Notes: a model not told the origin generated them from the sequence alone. Shown: positions 24,786 through 34,866, counted from the stretch's first letter. The stretch is 64,000 bases of DNA from Candidatus Brocadia pituitae (GCA_017347445.1 AP021856.1:2860613-2924612), one strand, 5' to 3'. Made by a program: numbers and translations.

Positions 24786-25981
24786 AGGTAGTTTACACTG
24801 ATAACAATGCTACGACGAGAGTAGCTCCTGAGGTTGTAGATGCGATGTTGCCGTATTTTACCGAGTACTATGGGAATCCTTCAAGTATGCACACCTTTGG
24901 AGGACAGGTAGCGAGAAAAATGGATGTTGCACGACAGCAGGTGGCAGAGCTCATTGGCGCAGATCCTGCGGAGATAGTGTTTACGAGTTGTGGCACGGAA
25001 AGTGATAATGCAGCGATTTGGGGCATACTTCGGGCAAATCCACGCAAGAGACACATTGTGATCACGAGGGTAGAGCATCCTGCTGTTTATAATTTGGGTA
25101 AATATCTGGCTCAGAATGGTTATCACGTAACGGAATTGGGCGTGGATAGTCATGGGATGCTTGATTTGAATGAATTATCCGACGCAGTACGGGAAGATAC
25201 TGCGATCGTGTCAATTATGTATGCCAATAATGAAACAGGGGTGATTTTCCCTATCGAGGAGATTGGCCAGATTGTGAAGAGTAAGGGTTCTATCCTCCAT
25301 ACCGATGCGGTTCAAGCCGTGGGTAAGATACCACTCAATCTTTCGAAAAGCACGATAGACCTGTTAACCATATCAGGGCACAAATTACACGCCCCCAAGG
25401 GGGTAGGCGCTCTCTTTATTAAAAAGGGGATTACGTTTACACCTTTTATTGTGGGGGGGCATCAGGAAAAGAATCGCCGGGGAGGAACAGAAAATGTCCC
25501 TTCGATTATTGGTCTCGGCAAGGCTTGTGAACTGGCAAAGAATTATATGGGCAAGGAATTGACCGTGGTAAAACAATTAAGGGATACGCTGGAAGAAGAA
25601 ATCCTTAAGAAAGCGCCGGATGTCAGGGTAAATGGACACAAAACACAGCGCCTTCCAAATACGACGAATTTGAGCTTTGAATTCGTGGAAGGTGAGGCTA
25701 TTTTATTATTGCTGAATGAAAAAGGAATCTGTGCCTCGTCAGGTTCTGCCTGTACTTCCGGCTCCCTGGAACCATCTCATGTATTAAGAGCTATGGGTGT
25801 CCCTTTTACCGCAGTCCATGGCTCTGTTAGGCTCAGTTTGAGTCGATATAATACAATAGAAGATGTTCATTATATCATCGAGCATCTTCCGCCCATTATC
25901 AGACGATTACGAGAAATATCTCCTTACGGCAGGGAAATGAAAGCAAAAGCACAAACCACCAGGGTATCGGCTGGAATATAG
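24782..25981 (+). CDS. nifS: Cysteine desulfurase NifS
   Basis: PLP enzyme taking sulfur from cysteine to form a persulfide used by NifU. The PLP lysine lies in SGHKLHAPKGVG, and the active-site Cys loop is ICASSGSACTSGS. The N-terminus DNNATTRVAPEV and HTDAVQAVGKIP are typical. Length 399 is normal. Start overlaps the nifU stop by four bases. Confidence 0.95.
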   Translation: MKVVYTDNNATTRVAPEVVDAMLPYFTEYYGNPSSMHTFGGQVARKMDVARQQVAELIGADPAEIVFTSCGTESDNAAIWGILRANPRKRHIVITRVEHPAVYNLGKYLAQNGYHVTELGVDSHGMLDLNELSDAVREDTAIVSIMYANNETGVIFPIEEIGQIVKSKGSILHTDAVQAVGKIPLNLSKSTIDLLTISGHKLHAPKGVGALFIKKGITFTPFIVGGHQEKNRRGGTENVPSIIGLGKACELAKNYMGKELTVVKQLRDTLEEEILKKAPDVRVNGHKTQRLPNTTNLSFEFVEGEAILLLLNEKGICASSGSACTSGSLEPSHVLRAMGVPFTAVHGSVRLSLSRYNTIEDVHYIIEHLPPIIRRLREISPYGREMKAKAQTTRVSAGI

Positions 25982-25995
25982 CACCGCGGAGAAAG

Positions 25996-26048
25996 GGAGA
26001 AGATCTCCCCTTCTCCTAAAAATAAGGGCGATCAGATGATCGCCCTTA
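25996..26048. terminator. Double hairpin between convergent nifS and degP-like genes
   Basis: TAAGGGCGATCA-ga-TGATCGCCCTTA (26023-26034 and 26037-26048) has perfect 12-base arms. A second smaller hairpin, GGGAGAAG pairing with CTTCTCC, lies at 25996-26016. It probably ends both transcripts. Confidence 0.7.
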
Positions 26049-26082
26049 AGAGATATAACCTTACGTGGTAAGCCGGAAGAGA

Positions 26083-27654
26083 TTATTTTTCCTTTGTTTT
26101 AATAATAACATAGCGTGAAAACTCCCCTCGTTTTATCAGCATCAGAACACCTTTTTCCTTGTCTGCTTCGCTCAAGGACTTTTTAAATTCTGCAACATTG
26201 CCAATTTTTTTCCGGTTTACTTCCTTAATGAGGTCGCCTTCCCGTATCTCCGACAGAGCTGCCGGACTACCGGGCTGTACCTCCGCAACGATTACTCCGC
26301 TATCCTCTTCGACACCGAGGCTTTTGGCAAGTTCTTTGGTTAGATTTTGCACAGTCATCCCGAGGTCTTTCCCGGATGGAGCAACGCCGCCAGGCCCGCC
26401 TGCGAACAAATCAGATGGCTGTTCACCAATCTTAACGGTCAAATCTTTCTCTTTGCCATCCCGCAGAACCTTAACCTTAACCTTCTTGTTAACCTCTGTT
26501 TGGGCAACAGTATTACGGAGGTGATTTACGTCCCGGATAGATTTCCCATCGTATTCAATGACAATATCGCCTCTTTCGAAGCCTGCTTCTTTTGCCGGAG
26601 AACCATCCTGTATGTCACTTACCAGAACGCCTTCCGTAACCGTAACGTTAAATGATTTTGCCAGAGCAGGATCGATGTCCTGGATCACAACCCCAAGCCA
26701 ACCTCGGGTAACTTTACCCTTTTCCACAAGGTCTTTCATGATAATTTTTACCATATTGATAGGAATAGCGAATCCAATTCCCTGATAACCACCACTTCTG
26801 GTAAAGATAGCGGTATTAATCCCAACAATTTCGCCTTTAATATTAACGAGAGGGCCGCCGCTGTTGCCCGGATTAATAGCCGCATCTGTCTGAATCATGT
26901 CTTCATACGCTGCAACGCCTACGTTTGCCCTCCCTGTAGCGCTAATAACACCGATGGAAACCGTTTGAGACAGACCAAAGGGGTTGCCAATGGCAATGGC
27001 CCATTGGCCAGCCCGGATCGTGTCAGAATCGCCTAATTTGGCGGAAGGCAGGTTTTTCCCATCTATTTTAATAACAGCAACGTCTGTTTGAGGATCAGTG
27101 CCTACTACCTTTCCGTCAAATTCCCGTTTGTCTCCTAAGTTAATCTTGAGCTCATCGGCATCTTCCACTACATGGTTATTCGTTATAATGTAACCTTTTT
27201 CGCTATCAATAATTACTCCGGAACCAAGCCCCTGTATTTTGTAGTCACCTTCGGGAAATCGTGGCCTGAAATATCTGTCAAAAAAATCGTCGCCAAAAAA
27301 GTCCCTGAATTGCTGGAATTGATCGCCTTCCTGTTCCTGTTCCCGGTCTGGGCCTGGACCGGGTCTTGGTTGAGAATGAAACCTGTCATTTGGCATTTGC
27401 CTTTGTTTTTGCTTGCTCTGTTTAAAGGTTTTTACCGAGGTAATGGAAACAACGGCAGGTTTAACCTGGTTAACCACATTTTCAAATACATGCTCAAAAT
27501 GGAGTGCGGTACTTAATTCTTCCGCAGTGGTTTCGCTTGCCTGCTTGTTTGCAGCAAAGGTTTTTGTGATTTGAGTCCAGCACATGCTCATTCCAATGCA
27601 GACACTCAAAATGAAAAGATGGCGCACACCATATCTTTTTAAACGATAAATCAT
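26083..27654 (-). CDS. DegP/HtrA-type periplasmic serine protease
   Basis: Do-family protease for quality control of periplasmic proteins. An N-terminal hydrophobic signal segment (LFILSVCIGMSMC) precedes a Gln/Pro-rich stretch. The catalytic triad is His in ITNNHVVEDA, Asp in QTDVAVIKI and Ser in NPGNSGGPLV. Two PDZ domains follow (starting near GWLGVVIQDIDP and LGMTVQNL). Start at ATG 27654, with AAGGAG eight bases upstream; a GTG at 27660 is too close to it. 523 residues. It is monocistronic by position. Confidence 0.92.
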   Translation of the reverse strand: MIYRLKRYGVRHLFILSVCIGMSMCWTQITKTFAANKQASETTAEELSTALHFEHVFENVVNQVKPAVVSITSVKTFKQSKQKQRQMPNDRFHSQPRPGPGPDREQEQEGDQFQQFRDFFGDDFFDRYFRPRFPEGDYKIQGLGSGVIIDSEKGYIITNNHVVEDADELKINLGDKREFDGKVVGTDPQTDVAVIKIDGKNLPSAKLGDSDTIRAGQWAIAIGNPFGLSQTVSIGVISATGRANVGVAAYEDMIQTDAAINPGNSGGPLVNIKGEIVGINTAIFTRSGGYQGIGFAIPINMVKIIMKDLVEKGKVTRGWLGVVIQDIDPALAKSFNVTVTEGVLVSDIQDGSPAKEAGFERGDIVIEYDGKSIRDVNHLRNTVAQTEVNKKVKVKVLRDGKEKDLTVKIGEQPSDLFAGGPGGVAPSGKDLGMTVQNLTKELAKSLGVEEDSGVIVAEVQPGSPAALSEIREGDLIKEVNRKKIGNVAEFKKSLSEADKEKGVLMLIKRGEFSRYVIIKTKEK

Positions 27655-27968
27655 AAACACGGCTCCTTAAAAAAAGTGAGATTTTTAATGGCTAACGCGA
27701 TTCTATGTTAGATATAACATTTTGTCAAATCAAAAGTTGGGTAAGACTTCCATAAAGCTTGCATTCTCCCTTATGCATTGATAAAATAATAAAGTTTACA
27801 TGAAGTACGTTGTGTAACGCATTGCAGCCAGAATAGCCCTCACTGGGATTCTCCGGAAAAGGGGAAGGAAGCAGTGAGTGTTTCTGGTTTCATGTGAAAT
27901 ATATTTTCCCATAGAAACAGGAATCAAAACGTATTTTGTTCCAAAAAACATCACGAAGAGGGGAATTT
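27655..27968. other. Intergenic region between divergent degP-like and PLD-like genes
   Basis: About 310 bases, AT-rich, expected to hold both promoters. No unambiguous -35/-10 pair, gene or repeat was seen. Confidence 0.4.
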
Positions 27969-29417
27969 ATGCATTTGAAGAAAATATGTTGGATGGCGAT
28001 TATTGCAGCGTGGATTTCATTTATATATCTGCAGGAGAGTGCTTTTTCTTCGGATGTGTATTTTGCGAACAGTGAGATTAAAAACCAGATACTAAGCGCT
28101 ATCGAAGGGTGCCGTGACTCTATAGATATTGCGGTTTCTGATATCGCTTCTCATGATTTTCTCAACGCCCTTATTAAGGCACAGGAACGGGGAGTAACGG
28201 TCAGAATGGTTGTTGGTAAAAAGCTTACTTTTTTGAAACAAATGTTGCCTGGCACCGACAAGGATAAGAAGTTTTTTGTTAAGATCTTGTCTCGCAAAGG
28301 AAGACGACATGGCAATTTTGCAATTTTTGATTCTCAATTGCTGGCGACAGGATCATATCCCTGGAGAAAGAATGTTGGTAATAATAATCGCTACGATCTG
28401 ATTTTTACCGATGAAACAAAATTGGTGGTTAAGTATCAAAGGGAATTTGACCGCTTATTTCAGGAGGAAAGAACCGCAGACGGACAAATAAATACGGTTG
28501 TTGAGGAAAAAAAGAGCGGGAAATCTACAGATACTGGCACATCGGATATTATTTCAAAGCGCGTGGACATGGCAAATCAGATGGCAGCACCGAATGATGT
28601 GGTTCTTATACCAGAGGCTGCTGATGGGTCTATTCTCATGAGCTTTGAAGACTTTGATAAGATCTTTGGCATGGTAAGCGACTTATCTGAGGAGCAGAAA
28701 GAGCGTTTATGGAGTCGATGTCAGGGTAAAAGGGTTACGTGGAATGGAGAGGTGGCATATATTGGATGGGGGCTTGTTACCGGCTGGATGATGAGCATAA
28801 AATACGGAGATACAAGTGTTGAGATAAAGATGAATCCAACCCATAAGGACCATTTTTCTCAGGTAGAATTTGGTAATACCGTGACCTATACCGGAAAGCT
28901 TGATTCGCGGGTAACGAGGGTATTTCCGTATAAACTTGAGGATGGCGATGTGCTTCATGTAGAAAACACTCTCCCGCGGCCGGTGCGTGGTAGTGAACCC
29001 GTCGAGGATCCTTTTGTCGTACCTGTCTCGCAGGGGCCAAAGAAAATATTCCTTGTAGATTCGTTTGAGGATCTGAACAGTATATTTGGCAAGGAGAGTA
29101 AGGTGTCAGAAGCGCAGAAGGAAATTGCATGGGGAAAATACAAGGGGAAATATGTCAGCTGGACGGGGCAGATTACGTACAAAAATATAAACGTTGCTTC
29201 GGGTTTACGCATGGGAATATCCCAAAAGGGAAAAGGAGATGTGGAGGTAAGGTTCAGTCTGGCAAAGAAAGACAAGGTATTAAACTTCCATGATGGTGAA
29301 ACAATCTTTTATACGGGAAAATTGGTGGAACGGTGCGGAGATAATACCCCGTTTATTCTGGAAGACGGAGACATTATGACGATGAAGGTGTTGAACCTGG
29401 GAATCGGTGGCATGTGA
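27969..29417 (+). CDS. Secreted phospholipase-D-like protein with two OB-like repeats, altered catalytic motif
   Basis: 482 residues from ATG 27969 (GAGGGGAA upstream). An N-terminal signal segment is followed by a PLDc-like domain (VYFANSEIKNQILSAIEGCR). The HKD motif reads HGNFAIFD: the His and Asp are present but Lys is replaced by Asn, and the later GS-x-N reads GSYPW. Enzyme activity is therefore doubtful. The C-terminal half holds two related modules of about 120 residues (VTWNGEVAYIGWG and VSWTGQITYKNIN), resembling OB-fold repeats. It is followed by a TPR gene after 49 bases. Function unknown; binding of a ligand or nucleic acid is possible. Confidence 0.7.
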   Translation: MHLKKICWMAIIAAWISFIYLQESAFSSDVYFANSEIKNQILSAIEGCRDSIDIAVSDIASHDFLNALIKAQERGVTVRMVVGKKLTFLKQMLPGTDKDKKFFVKILSRKGRRHGNFAIFDSQLLATGSYPWRKNVGNNNRYDLIFTDETKLVVKYQREFDRLFQEERTADGQINTVVEEKKSGKSTDTGTSDIISKRVDMANQMAAPNDVVLIPEAADGSILMSFEDFDKIFGMVSDLSEEQKERLWSRCQGKRVTWNGEVAYIGWGLVTGWMMSIKYGDTSVEIKMNPTHKDHFSQVEFGNTVTYTGKLDSRVTRVFPYKLEDGDVLHVENTLPRPVRGSEPVEDPFVVPVSQGPKKIFLVDSFEDLNSIFGKESKVSEAQKEIAWGKYKGKYVSWTGQITYKNINVASGLRMGISQKGKGDVEVRFSLAKKDKVLNFHDGETIFYTGKLVERCGDNTPFILEDGDIMTMKVLNLGIGGM

Positions 29418-29466
29418 TATCGTGCGGGATTTCGTTGTATTTCGTGCAGGGCGAAGGGAGATAGCC

Positions 29467-31299
29467 ATGATAAAAAAAATGATGATAGTACCCGTTCTGG
29501 TATTCATGCTGTTTACTAACGGGAAAGACATGGTATGTGCCGCGGAAAGTTATGAAGCGTTTATGGCAGAGGGGGATGCCTACGTCAGAAAACAGATGTA
29601 TCAGGAAGCCCTTGGAGCCTATGAAGATGCAATACGGCTGAAACCGGATGGTTTCGTGGCTTGGTGCAGTAAAGGGGTTGTACTCGACTATTTTGGTAAA
29701 TATCCGGAAGCAGTCAAATCGTTTGAAGAAGCGATTAAGCACAAACCGGATTATTATGAGGCTTGGTATATGAAAGGAAGGTCTCTGGATCATGCAGGTA
29801 AGTATGAAGAAGCAATAAGAGCCGTTAATAAGGCATTGGAAATAAAACCCGACGACCTGATGGTGCTTTACAACAAGGGAAACGTGCAGGACCATATCGG
29901 TGATATTGAGGGTGCGGTTGAGACCTATAATAGGATTCTCAAGATACGTCCTGATGAGCATGAAGCATGGAATAATAAGGGGCTGGCTTTAGTTAAAATC
30001 CCTGAGAGGAGAAAAGATGCCCTGGAGGCCTATGATAAGGCAATTGCAATTCAACCGAACTATTATGAAGCCTGGATAAACAAAGGAAACTGTTATGTAA
30101 GATTGCGTAAATATAAGGAGGCCGTTGACGCTTATGATAAGGCCATCGAGATAAAACCTGCCGAACACGCAGCGTGGGCAGATAAGGGTTTTACTCTTGC
30201 CGACCTTGGTAATTATGAAGGAGCAGTAGATGCATTCAATAAAGCGATCGAACTAAAGCATGATTCTTATGCCGCCTGGAATGGAAAGGGGCTTGCCCTT
30301 GATGCATTAGGCAGGTATGAGGAGGCGCTCGCTGCATATGAAAAGACTATAGGTATTCAACCGGATTCCTATGGGGCATGGACCAATAAAGGATTGGCAT
30401 TGTCCCGACTCGGGAAATATGCGGAAGCCGTTACCGCATATGACAGGGCGTTAAAGATCCAACCTGACTCGTATGAAACCATGACGAACAAGGGCTGTGA
30501 GTTATTTAAACTGGGGAAACCGGAAGAGGCAATAAGGGTTTTTGACGCTGCTATAAAACTCAGACCTGATTATCCTCAGGTATGGAATAAAAAGGGATAC
30601 ACCCTGGTACAAATGGGGAAATATACGGAAGCTGTGGAGGCTTTCGATAAGGTATGCCAAATCATTACTGATGAAGAAGCAGCAAGTATACCGAGACAGG
30701 GCAAGATCAAAAATGAAGCGCTGGTTGAAAAGGGGTATGCCCTCGCACAACTTCAAAAGTATGAAGAAGCAATTAAGGCACTTGATAAGGCATTAAACAT
30801 TATTTCTGATGCCTTCGATGTGTGGATATACAAGGGGATTGTTCTCAAACAATTAAAGAAATATTCAGAGTCGTTACATGCCTTTGATAAGGCAGTGACG
30901 CTGAGCGGCAATGTTCATGAAGCATGGAATTATAAGGGATACGTGTTTGAAGAAATGGGGAAAAAGCCGGAAGCACTCGAAGCATATACCAAGGCTATCC
31001 AGATCCAACCGGACTTTTTTGTGGCATTAAATAATAAAGGGCTTTTGCTGGATACGATGGGTAATCATCGGACAGCAATAGAGGAATACGACAGGGCATT
31101 AAAAGTAAAACCGGATTTTGATGCGGCATGGTTTAATAAGGCGTGCGCTTACGCCTTGCTTTCAAATAAGGAAGGCGCCTTGCTTTCACTTAAAAAAGCC
31201 GTTGAGTTGAATCCTCAATACAAAGGCTTGGCCAGGACGAGTCCTGATTTTGCCATCCTGGCAGGAGACCCTGTATTTGAGAAGCTTATAGGAGAATAG
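29467..31299 (+). CDS. Secreted protein built of tetratricopeptide repeats
   Basis: 610 residues from ATG 29467, with GGGAG a few bases upstream. A signal peptide (MIKKMMIVPVLVFMLF) is followed by about 16 TPR units of 34 residues with the usual W-NKG-L--LGKYEEA pattern. TPR arrays bind other proteins, so a scaffold or assembly role in the periplasm is likely, but no partner can be named. It is probably co-transcribed with the PLD-like gene upstream. Confidence 0.85.
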   Translation: MIKKMMIVPVLVFMLFTNGKDMVCAAESYEAFMAEGDAYVRKQMYQEALGAYEDAIRLKPDGFVAWCSKGVVLDYFGKYPEAVKSFEEAIKHKPDYYEAWYMKGRSLDHAGKYEEAIRAVNKALEIKPDDLMVLYNKGNVQDHIGDIEGAVETYNRILKIRPDEHEAWNNKGLALVKIPERRKDALEAYDKAIAIQPNYYEAWINKGNCYVRLRKYKEAVDAYDKAIEIKPAEHAAWADKGFTLADLGNYEGAVDAFNKAIELKHDSYAAWNGKGLALDALGRYEEALAAYEKTIGIQPDSYGAWTNKGLALSRLGKYAEAVTAYDRALKIQPDSYETMTNKGCELFKLGKPEEAIRVFDAAIKLRPDYPQVWNKKGYTLVQMGKYTEAVEAFDKVCQIITDEEAASIPRQGKIKNEALVEKGYALAQLQKYEEAIKALDKALNIISDAFDVWIYKGIVLKQLKKYSESLHAFDKAVTLSGNVHEAWNYKGYVFEEMGKKPEALEAYTKAIQIQPDFFVALNNKGLLLDTMGNHRTAIEEYDRALKVKPDFDAAWFNKACAYALLSNKEGALLSLKKAVELNPQYKGLARTSPDFAILAGDPVFEKLIGE

Positions 31300-31338
31300 A
31301 TATTCGCATAAAAAACAGGTAAAAGCTGAAGAGCACAC

Positions 31339-32823
31339 CTATGGATCGGTGGAAAGTTTATTCTGTACTCCTGTTTTCTCATCGTGCCTGTGGAAGGTAA
31401 GGGTTACCATTTTTTTGGTGCTGGCAGTGACCTTTACCTTGTTGTCAATACAGACTCCCATGGCGCAAACAGGCTGATTATTCATGACAATGATGGGGAT
31501 AGCATCGCGTTCCTGTGCTGGTACTTTTTTATCAACAAAGATATCTTTCAGTTTTTTGTGTCCTTGCGTACCGAGCGGAGAGATTCTGTCTCCCGCTTTG
31601 CGCATTCTTATAGAAAGAGGCAGGGTAATACGGTGCAAATCAAGGATTTCCTCGTCCCTTGTTTTATGCTTTTTATAGGTTTCCAGAGAAAAGTTCTGCA
31701 TATCTGAGATTTTCGCTACCAAGTGCCCCAAAGGATGAACAGGCGTTGTTCCCGGTATCTGGAGATGGGTTTCTAAAAAGGGCATGCTTTGTAAAGGGAG
31801 AGGGTTCTTTTGAAAATGAAGCATACCGTGCTCATACCATAAGGAAAGTTTTGCAGGCAGTTGGAAATGACGTCCCTTCCCTTTCCTGAGTATTTCATCC
31901 AATATCTTTGTATAATGGTCATAGGTGATCTCATTTAATGGAACCTGCAAGATGTTCAAAATTTCTCTCAATACAAAATATTGCAGGATTCTGGGATGTT
32001 GGGTTAAACAATGGCTGTCAATGATATATGAATCATGCTTTTTTTCAGCGGCCGAGGATGCCAATATCTTTTTTGCTTCCGTAACGAAAAACTCATTATG
32101 GAGATTGAGAATCTGGCATAACTGCAGCAGGAGGTTTTTTATATTGGGATTGTATTGGTTTTCCAAGAAAGGGAGTAATTCGAGCCGTATCTTATTGCGG
32201 AGGTATATGGGTTCGTCATTGGAAGCGTCTTTTCTGTAATTGCATTGGTTCTTCTCAAGGTAGTCGATAATTTCTTTTCTCCAGATGAAGAGAAGGGGGC
32301 GTACCACCAATACCGGGGAGCCTGAGGCCAAGGGGCGCTTAAGGGGTATTCCGCCAAGTCCCAGCGTTCCCGTTCCCCGGATTATTCGATGCAAGAGAGT
32401 TTCCGTGTTATCATCTGCCGTATGTCCAAGCACTACGGCAGATGCACTATATTTTTTCGCTGACTCCATAAAAAAAGTATATCGTTCTCTCCGGGCTGTT
32501 TCTTCTATTGAACGCTTCGTTTCGGTGGCAATTTTTTGTATGTTGACGCTTTTCAGGATAAAGGGCAGGGAAAGGTCGTTCGATAATTCTTGGACAAATT
32601 GTGCGTCCTCTTCCGAAGACTTTCCCCGTAGCTGGTGATTAAGATGCGCTAAAGATAAACTCAGATACAGATTTTTGGCAGAATTGATGGCATGGAGAAT
32701 CTTAACAAGGGCAACAGAATCGGGTCCTCCAGATACCCCGATAATGATTGAATCATGCGGTTTCATAAGGTGGTATTTCTTTACCGTATTAAAAATCCTG
32801 AAAGAAAGTTTATCCAGGCGCAT
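31339..32823 (-). CDS. tilS: tRNA(Ile)-lysidine synthetase
   Basis: Modifies the CAU anticodon of tRNA-Ile to lysidine so that it reads AUA. The ATP-binding PP-loop SGGPDSVAL lies near the N-terminus, with VLGHTADDNTET, RPLLFIWRKEI and the C-terminal TilS domain (RMRKAGDRISPLG). ATG 32823 gives 494 residues; the frame is open further upstream but that part lacks family similarity. Divergent from the DUF192 gene. Confidence 0.93.
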   Translation of the reverse strand: MRLDKLSFRIFNTVKKYHLMKPHDSIIIGVSGGPDSVALVKILHAINSAKNLYLSLSLAHLNHQLRGKSSEEDAQFVQELSNDLSLPFILKSVNIQKIATETKRSIEETARRERYTFFMESAKKYSASAVVLGHTADDNTETLLHRIIRGTGTLGLGGIPLKRPLASGSPVLVVRPLLFIWRKEIIDYLEKNQCNYRKDASNDEPIYLRNKIRLELLPFLENQYNPNIKNLLLQLCQILNLHNEFFVTEAKKILASSAAEKKHDSYIIDSHCLTQHPRILQYFVLREILNILQVPLNEITYDHYTKILDEILRKGKGRHFQLPAKLSLWYEHGMLHFQKNPLPLQSMPFLETHLQIPGTTPVHPLGHLVAKISDMQNFSLETYKKHKTRDEEILDLHRITLPLSIRMRKAGDRISPLGTQGHKKLKDIFVDKKVPAQERDAIPIIVMNNQPVCAMGVCIDNKVKVTASTKKMVTLTFHRHDEKTGVQNKLSTDP

Positions 32824-32872
32824 AATCAGAACTATATCTGGTTGGTTGAAGTAAGTCAAGTTGAGAAATAGG

Positions 32873-32900
32873 TTGACTTTAATTTTGAGGTTCGTAAAAT
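32873..32900 (+). promoter_or_regulatory. Probable promoter of the DUF192 gene
   Basis: TTGACT (32873-32878), 16-base spacer, TAAAAT (32895-32900), 40 bases before the ATG at 32940. Confidence 0.55.
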
Positions 32901-32939
32901 AGGTTTTTGGTATTTTTTTTATAAATGACAATAGGGATT

Positions 32940-33428
32940 ATGAACAGAAGACATGGATATGTTTCACTCGTGGTATTTTTCATTTGTACGGCAGCGCTCT
33001 GTGCAGGCATCAGGGAGATGTTGTGTGAGGGACGAAAAAAAAACCAGCTCGTGCCTATAGAGGTAGCTGGCTTTGAGCTGGAAATAGAGTTGGCAACTAC
33101 CCCTGAAGAGCACATGCTAGGCTTGATGTATCGCTATACCCTTGGTGACAACGAAGGGATGCTCTTTTGCTTCCCACACGAGAAACATTTGTCCTTCTGG
33201 ATGAAAGACACCCATGTTCCCCTTTCTATCGCCTTTATTAAGGCAGATGGCCGGATTATGCAAATAGAATCCATGAAGCCGTATAGTTTGGACACTCACG
33301 TTTCAAGGGAAAAAGTCAAGTATGCACTTGAGATGAAAGATGGCTGGTTTCAGGAACACAAGGTAACCGTGGGTGATAGGGTAACGTTACCGCCAGATGG
33401 CAAGAACATGACGGGAAAGGAACGGTAA
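32940..33428 (+). CDS. DUF192 family secreted protein
   Basis: 162 residues. A signal-like N-terminus (YVSLVVFFICTAALCAG) precedes a DUF192 domain (PF02643): FELEIELATTPEEHMLGLMY, GMLFCFPHEKHLSFWMKDT and PLSIAFIKADGRI are its hallmark segments. The biochemical role of the family is unknown. A TPR lipoprotein gene follows after 24 bases on the same strand, so they are likely one transcript. Confidence 0.88.
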   Translation: MNRRHGYVSLVVFFICTAALCAGIREMLCEGRKKNQLVPIEVAGFELEIELATTPEEHMLGLMYRYTLGDNEGMLFCFPHEKHLSFWMKDTHVPLSIAFIKADGRIMQIESMKPYSLDTHVSREKVKYALEMKDGWFQEHKVTVGDRVTLPPDGKNMTGKER

Positions 33429-33452
33429 TTCTTTATAAAGGGAGCACATTGA

Positions 33453-34193
33453 GTGAGTTCAAAGCGAACAAGCACACGATGCATCAGCATCATCTTTTAT
33501 CTCTGCATTATTGCGTGCAGTCTGCAGGGATGCAAAAGAGAAGCGCCCCAGACGAATGGAGGGAACGCGTCGCTGTCAACTGGAATAAAAAAGGGGCACA
33601 AGGAAGCCGGTTTTTCACTTTATGAGAACGGAGAAAATCAGGAAGCAATTGAAGAATTGAAACAAGCCCTGGCGGATTCTCCTGACGATGTTGAGGTATA
33701 TTGTAAACTTGCATCTGCATACTCTGATGAGGAGATGACGGATGATGCCATCAGCATGTATAAAAAAGCAGTCGAGTTAGAACCACATCATATCGGGGCA
33801 CACTATGATCTGGGACTTATCCTGATAGACAACGGCATGTGTGATGAAGGAATAGCGGAGTTGAGAGAGGTTTGGGAATTGAATCCCCGCTATGAGGATG
33901 TTTCGTTTACCCTTGGGGATGCATACTATGATTGTAAAAAAGTGGATGACGCAATAGCAATATGGGAATCGCTGCTGAAGGAAGATCCGGACGACAAGAT
34001 ACTTCACTATAATCTTGGGATTGCTTACCGTGATAAGAAGCAATTGGACCGTGCACTATCCGAGGCAGAAAAAGCTCTTGCAGGTGATATGAGAAATGCG
34101 GATGCAAAAAGACTCTTTCGGCAGCTGACCGCGAAGAAAGGGAATAAAGGCTCCGATAAAAGCAAGAAGAAGATAGAGAAGAAAAACCACTAA
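33453..34193 (+). CDS. TPR lipoprotein
   Basis: 246 residues, start GTG 33453 (a TTG lies three bases before). Lipobox-like CSLQGC gives a lipidated Cys near residue 27. Five TPR units follow (AGFSLYENGENQEAIEELKQ, then LASAYSDEEMTDDAISMYKK, and others), then a Lys-rich tail. Probable envelope scaffold. It lies between DUF192 and formylglycine-generating-enzyme-like genes on the same strand. Confidence 0.8.
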   Translation: MSSKRTSTRCISIIFYLCIIACSLQGCKREAPQTNGGNASLSTGIKKGHKEAGFSLYENGENQEAIEELKQALADSPDDVEVYCKLASAYSDEEMTDDAISMYKKAVELEPHHIGAHYDLGLILIDNGMCDEGIAELREVWELNPRYEDVSFTLGDAYYDCKKVDDAIAIWESLLKEDPDDKILHYNLGIAYRDKKQLDRALSEAEKALAGDMRNADAKRLFRQLTAKKGNKGSDKSKKKIEKKNH

Positions 34194-34227
34194 TTTTTAC
34201 CTTTTCTTTGCAATAGGTGCTAAAGCT

Positions 34228-34866
34228 ATGACTAGGTTGGCCAATATCATGAATGAAAAAGACGGCTCGGAAATGGTTCTTGTGCCGCAGGGTGAGTTTA
34301 TTATGGGTGAGGAAAGAAAGGTTGTTTTTGTTGAAGCTTTTTATATTGACCGATTTCCTGTTACCAATTTTCAATACAAAAAATTTATCGGGGAAACAGG
34401 GTCACAGGAGCCGCTATTTTGGAACAATGAACGATTTAATAAACCAGCGCAGCCCGTGGTTGGTATTAGCTGGAAGGATGCTGTTTCTTATGCAAAATGG
34501 GCAGGAAAACGGCTTCCCCGTGAGATGGAATGGGAAAAAGCTGCTCGCGGTACAGACGGCAGAGAATATCCATGGGGAAATATACAGCCGGACAGCATAA
34601 AAGCTGTTTATAATCAGGACACAAATACCGGTGCCCCGGCGCCGGTTGGTAACCGAAAGGAAGGTGCGAGTCCGTATGGTTGTTTTGACATGGCTGGCAA
34701 TGTTTGGGAATGGTGTGAAGATTGGTATGAAGAGGGAAAATTCCGGGTAGTGAGAGGTGGTTCATGGTTAAACCACCATTATATTCTGAGGAGCGCTTAT
34801 CGAAGTTGCAGTTATCCCGAAGGAAAAGATAACAATGTTGGATTTCGCTGTGTCAAAGATGCTTAA
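34228..34866 (+). CDS. Formylglycine-generating enzyme (SUMF1/FGE-sulfatase) domain protein
   Basis: 212 residues covering the whole FGE-sulfatase fold (PF03781): MVLVPQGEFIMGEE, ISWKDAVSYAKWAGKRLPRE, YGCFDMAGNVWEWCEDWY and VVRGGSWLNHHYILRSAYRS. True FGE enzymes oxidise a sulfatase Cys; many bacterial members have other or unknown roles, and no sulfatase is in this window. There is no signal peptide. ATG 34228 or ATG 34249 can start it. Confidence 0.85.
   Translation: MTRLANIMNEKDGSEMVLVPQGEFIMGEERKVVFVEAFYIDRFPVTNFQYKKFIGETGSQEPLFWNNERFNKPAQPVVGISWKDAVSYAKWAGKRLPREMEWEKAARGTDGREYPWGNIQPDSIKAVYNQDTNTGAPAPVGNRKEGASPYGCFDMAGNVWEWCEDWYEEGKFRVVRGGSWLNHHYILRSAYRSCSYPEGKDNNVGFRCVKDA

Noticed and set aside
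23931-25981. Nitrogen fixation locus
   Set aside because: nifU and nifS occur without any nitrogenase or accessory nif gene nearby; general Fe-S assembly is the simpler reading.
29374-29961. Minus-strand ORF of 195 codons
   Set aside because: It is antisense to the start of the TPR gene and has no family features.
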